Origin: an uncultured Acidobacteriota bacterium
Lineage (GTDB): Bacteria; Acidobacteriota; JAAYUB01
DNA length: 6,417 bases
Assembly (NCBI GenBank): GCA_937925645.1
Contig: CALAMB010000382.1
Span: 1-6,417, forward strand
Direction: 5' to 3'
Shown here: positions 6,140 through 6,417 of the stretch, piece after piece
Layout of the letters: every line of letters begins with the position of its first letter
Numbering within the stretch: the first letter of the stretch is position 1
Notes under the pieces: model-generated
What the model was told of the DNA's origin: nothing
Database searches by the model: none
The model's input: only the letters and a program-made list of their open reading frames with translations
Translations under genes and position numbers: made by a program

Positions 6140-6268
6140 TACCTAGTTATTGGCTGTCCCGTTTCCCCACTACCTAGTTGTTGGCTGTCCCGTTTCTCCA
6201 TTCTACCTAGTTGTTGGCTGTCCCGTTTCCCCCCATTCTACCTAGTTGTTGGCTGTCCCGTTTCCCCA
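6140..6268 (+). repeat. Four-copy tandem array of a 29-bp unit
   Basis: A unit starting TACCTAGTTGTTGGCTGTCC and continuing CGTTTCCCC occurs at 6140, 6171, 6204 and 6239. The only core changes are TTATTGG in copy 1 and TTTCTCC in copy 2. The offsets are 31, 33 and 35 bp, growing by two bases each time because of the short linker (AC, ATTC, CCATTC-like). No gene is credible across it. The core GGCTGTCC is the reverse complement of GGACAGCC at 2195, upstream of the transposase. Confidence 0.85.
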
Positions 6269-6280
6269 TGTTCCTGTCGG

Positions 6281-6417
6281 TCAGTCGTGGTCTTCGGAAT
6301 CGAAGGAGGATTCTGCCGCGGGTCGAAGCGGGCCCGACAAGAGCGTCGGTCCGGACTGTAAGGACCCCTCACCGACCCCAGACCCCTCACCGACCCCAGA
6401 CCCCTCACCGGCCCCGG
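6281..6417 (-). CDS. Probable C-terminus of a Gly/Glu/Ser-repeat protein (runs off right edge)
   Basis: The minus strand is open from the window edge to a TGA at 6283-6281. It reads GEGSGV repeated (GEGSGVGEGSGVGEGS), then LQSGPTLLSGPLRPAAESSF and the acidic end DSEDHD. This composition fits a flexible C-terminal tail. No start is visible because the gene would begin beyond the right edge, and no domain can be recognised. The alternative is a plus-strand frame over the same repeat reading DPSPTPDPSPTP, like a secreted-protein linker. It has no visible ATG with a ribosome binding site and runs back into the repeat array, so I prefer the minus strand. It could also be non-coding. Confidence 0.4.
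   Translation of the reverse strand, partial: GAGEGSGVGEGSGVGEGSLQSGPTLLSGPLRPAAESSFDSEDHD
6363..6417. repeat. 18-bp tandem repeat, three copies, cut by the right edge
   Basis: GACCCCTCACCGACCCCA at 6363-6380 and 6381-6398 is exact; a third copy from 6399 changes ACC to GCC in its second half. The period is a multiple of three, consistent with a coding repeat: GEGSGV on the minus strand or DPSPTP on the plus strand. Confidence 0.9.

Noticed and set aside
5620..6268. CRISPR array
   Set aside because: Repeats are degenerate, vary in period and are not separated by unique spacers of constant length; no cas genes are nearby.
6038..6361. Plus-strand open frame across the tandem array (107 codons)
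   Set aside because: The unit periods of 31, 33 and 35 are not multiples of three, so each repeat is read in a different frame. This is not how a coding repeat evolves.

Overview
The window looks like a stretch of a Gram-negative, fairly GC-rich bacterial chromosome. The signs are GC-rich third codon positions in the genes, strong AGGAGG-type ribosome binding sites, a Sec signal peptide, a DUF418-type membrane protein and a long REP-associated transposase of a kind I associate mainly with Proteobacteria. I cannot name a species. The coding parts are GC-rich; the stretches between them are AT-richer and hold degenerate short repeats.

Layout, left to right. (1) 1-533, minus strand: the N-terminal 177 residues of a LysM-domain protein that continues beyond the left edge and carries a repeated FEDPLTA peptide. 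(2) 534-708: divergent intergenic region. (3) 709-1953, plus: a complete multi-pass DUF418 membrane protein. (4) 1954-2290: a small hairpin, then array A of GGACAYCCA-type repeats. (5) 2291-3334, plus: an intact IS200-like/REP-associated tyrosine transposase (RAYT, HUH/Y1 family). (6) 3335-3635: array B, the same repeat family in the opposite orientation. (7) about 3636-3964, plus: a 5'-truncated, frameshifted gene remnant. (8) 4012-5169, minus: a secreted two-domain protein of unknown function. (9) 5181-5619: no convincing gene. (10) 5620-6268: a second, larger repeat locus with no transposase, containing a 40-bp-period array, a 117-bp duplication with perfect 11-bp inverted repeats, and a four-copy tandem array. 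(11) 6281-6417, minus: the probable C-terminus of a protein with a Gly/Glu/Ser 18-bp repeat, running off the right edge.

How the parts relate. The genes do not form a pathway: the LysM, DUF418 and secreted proteins look like separate transcription units. The unifying feature is the transposase and its repeats. Both repeat loci show the same polarity: GGACA-type motifs on the left and TGTCC-type motifs on the right, with either the transposase (2041-3630) or a short structured core (5620-6268) between them. I read this as an autonomous REP/RAYT locus plus a transposase-less, MITE/BIME-like derivative that may depend on the same enzyme. The sequence shows the repeats and their orientation directly; mobilisation by this transposase is inference.
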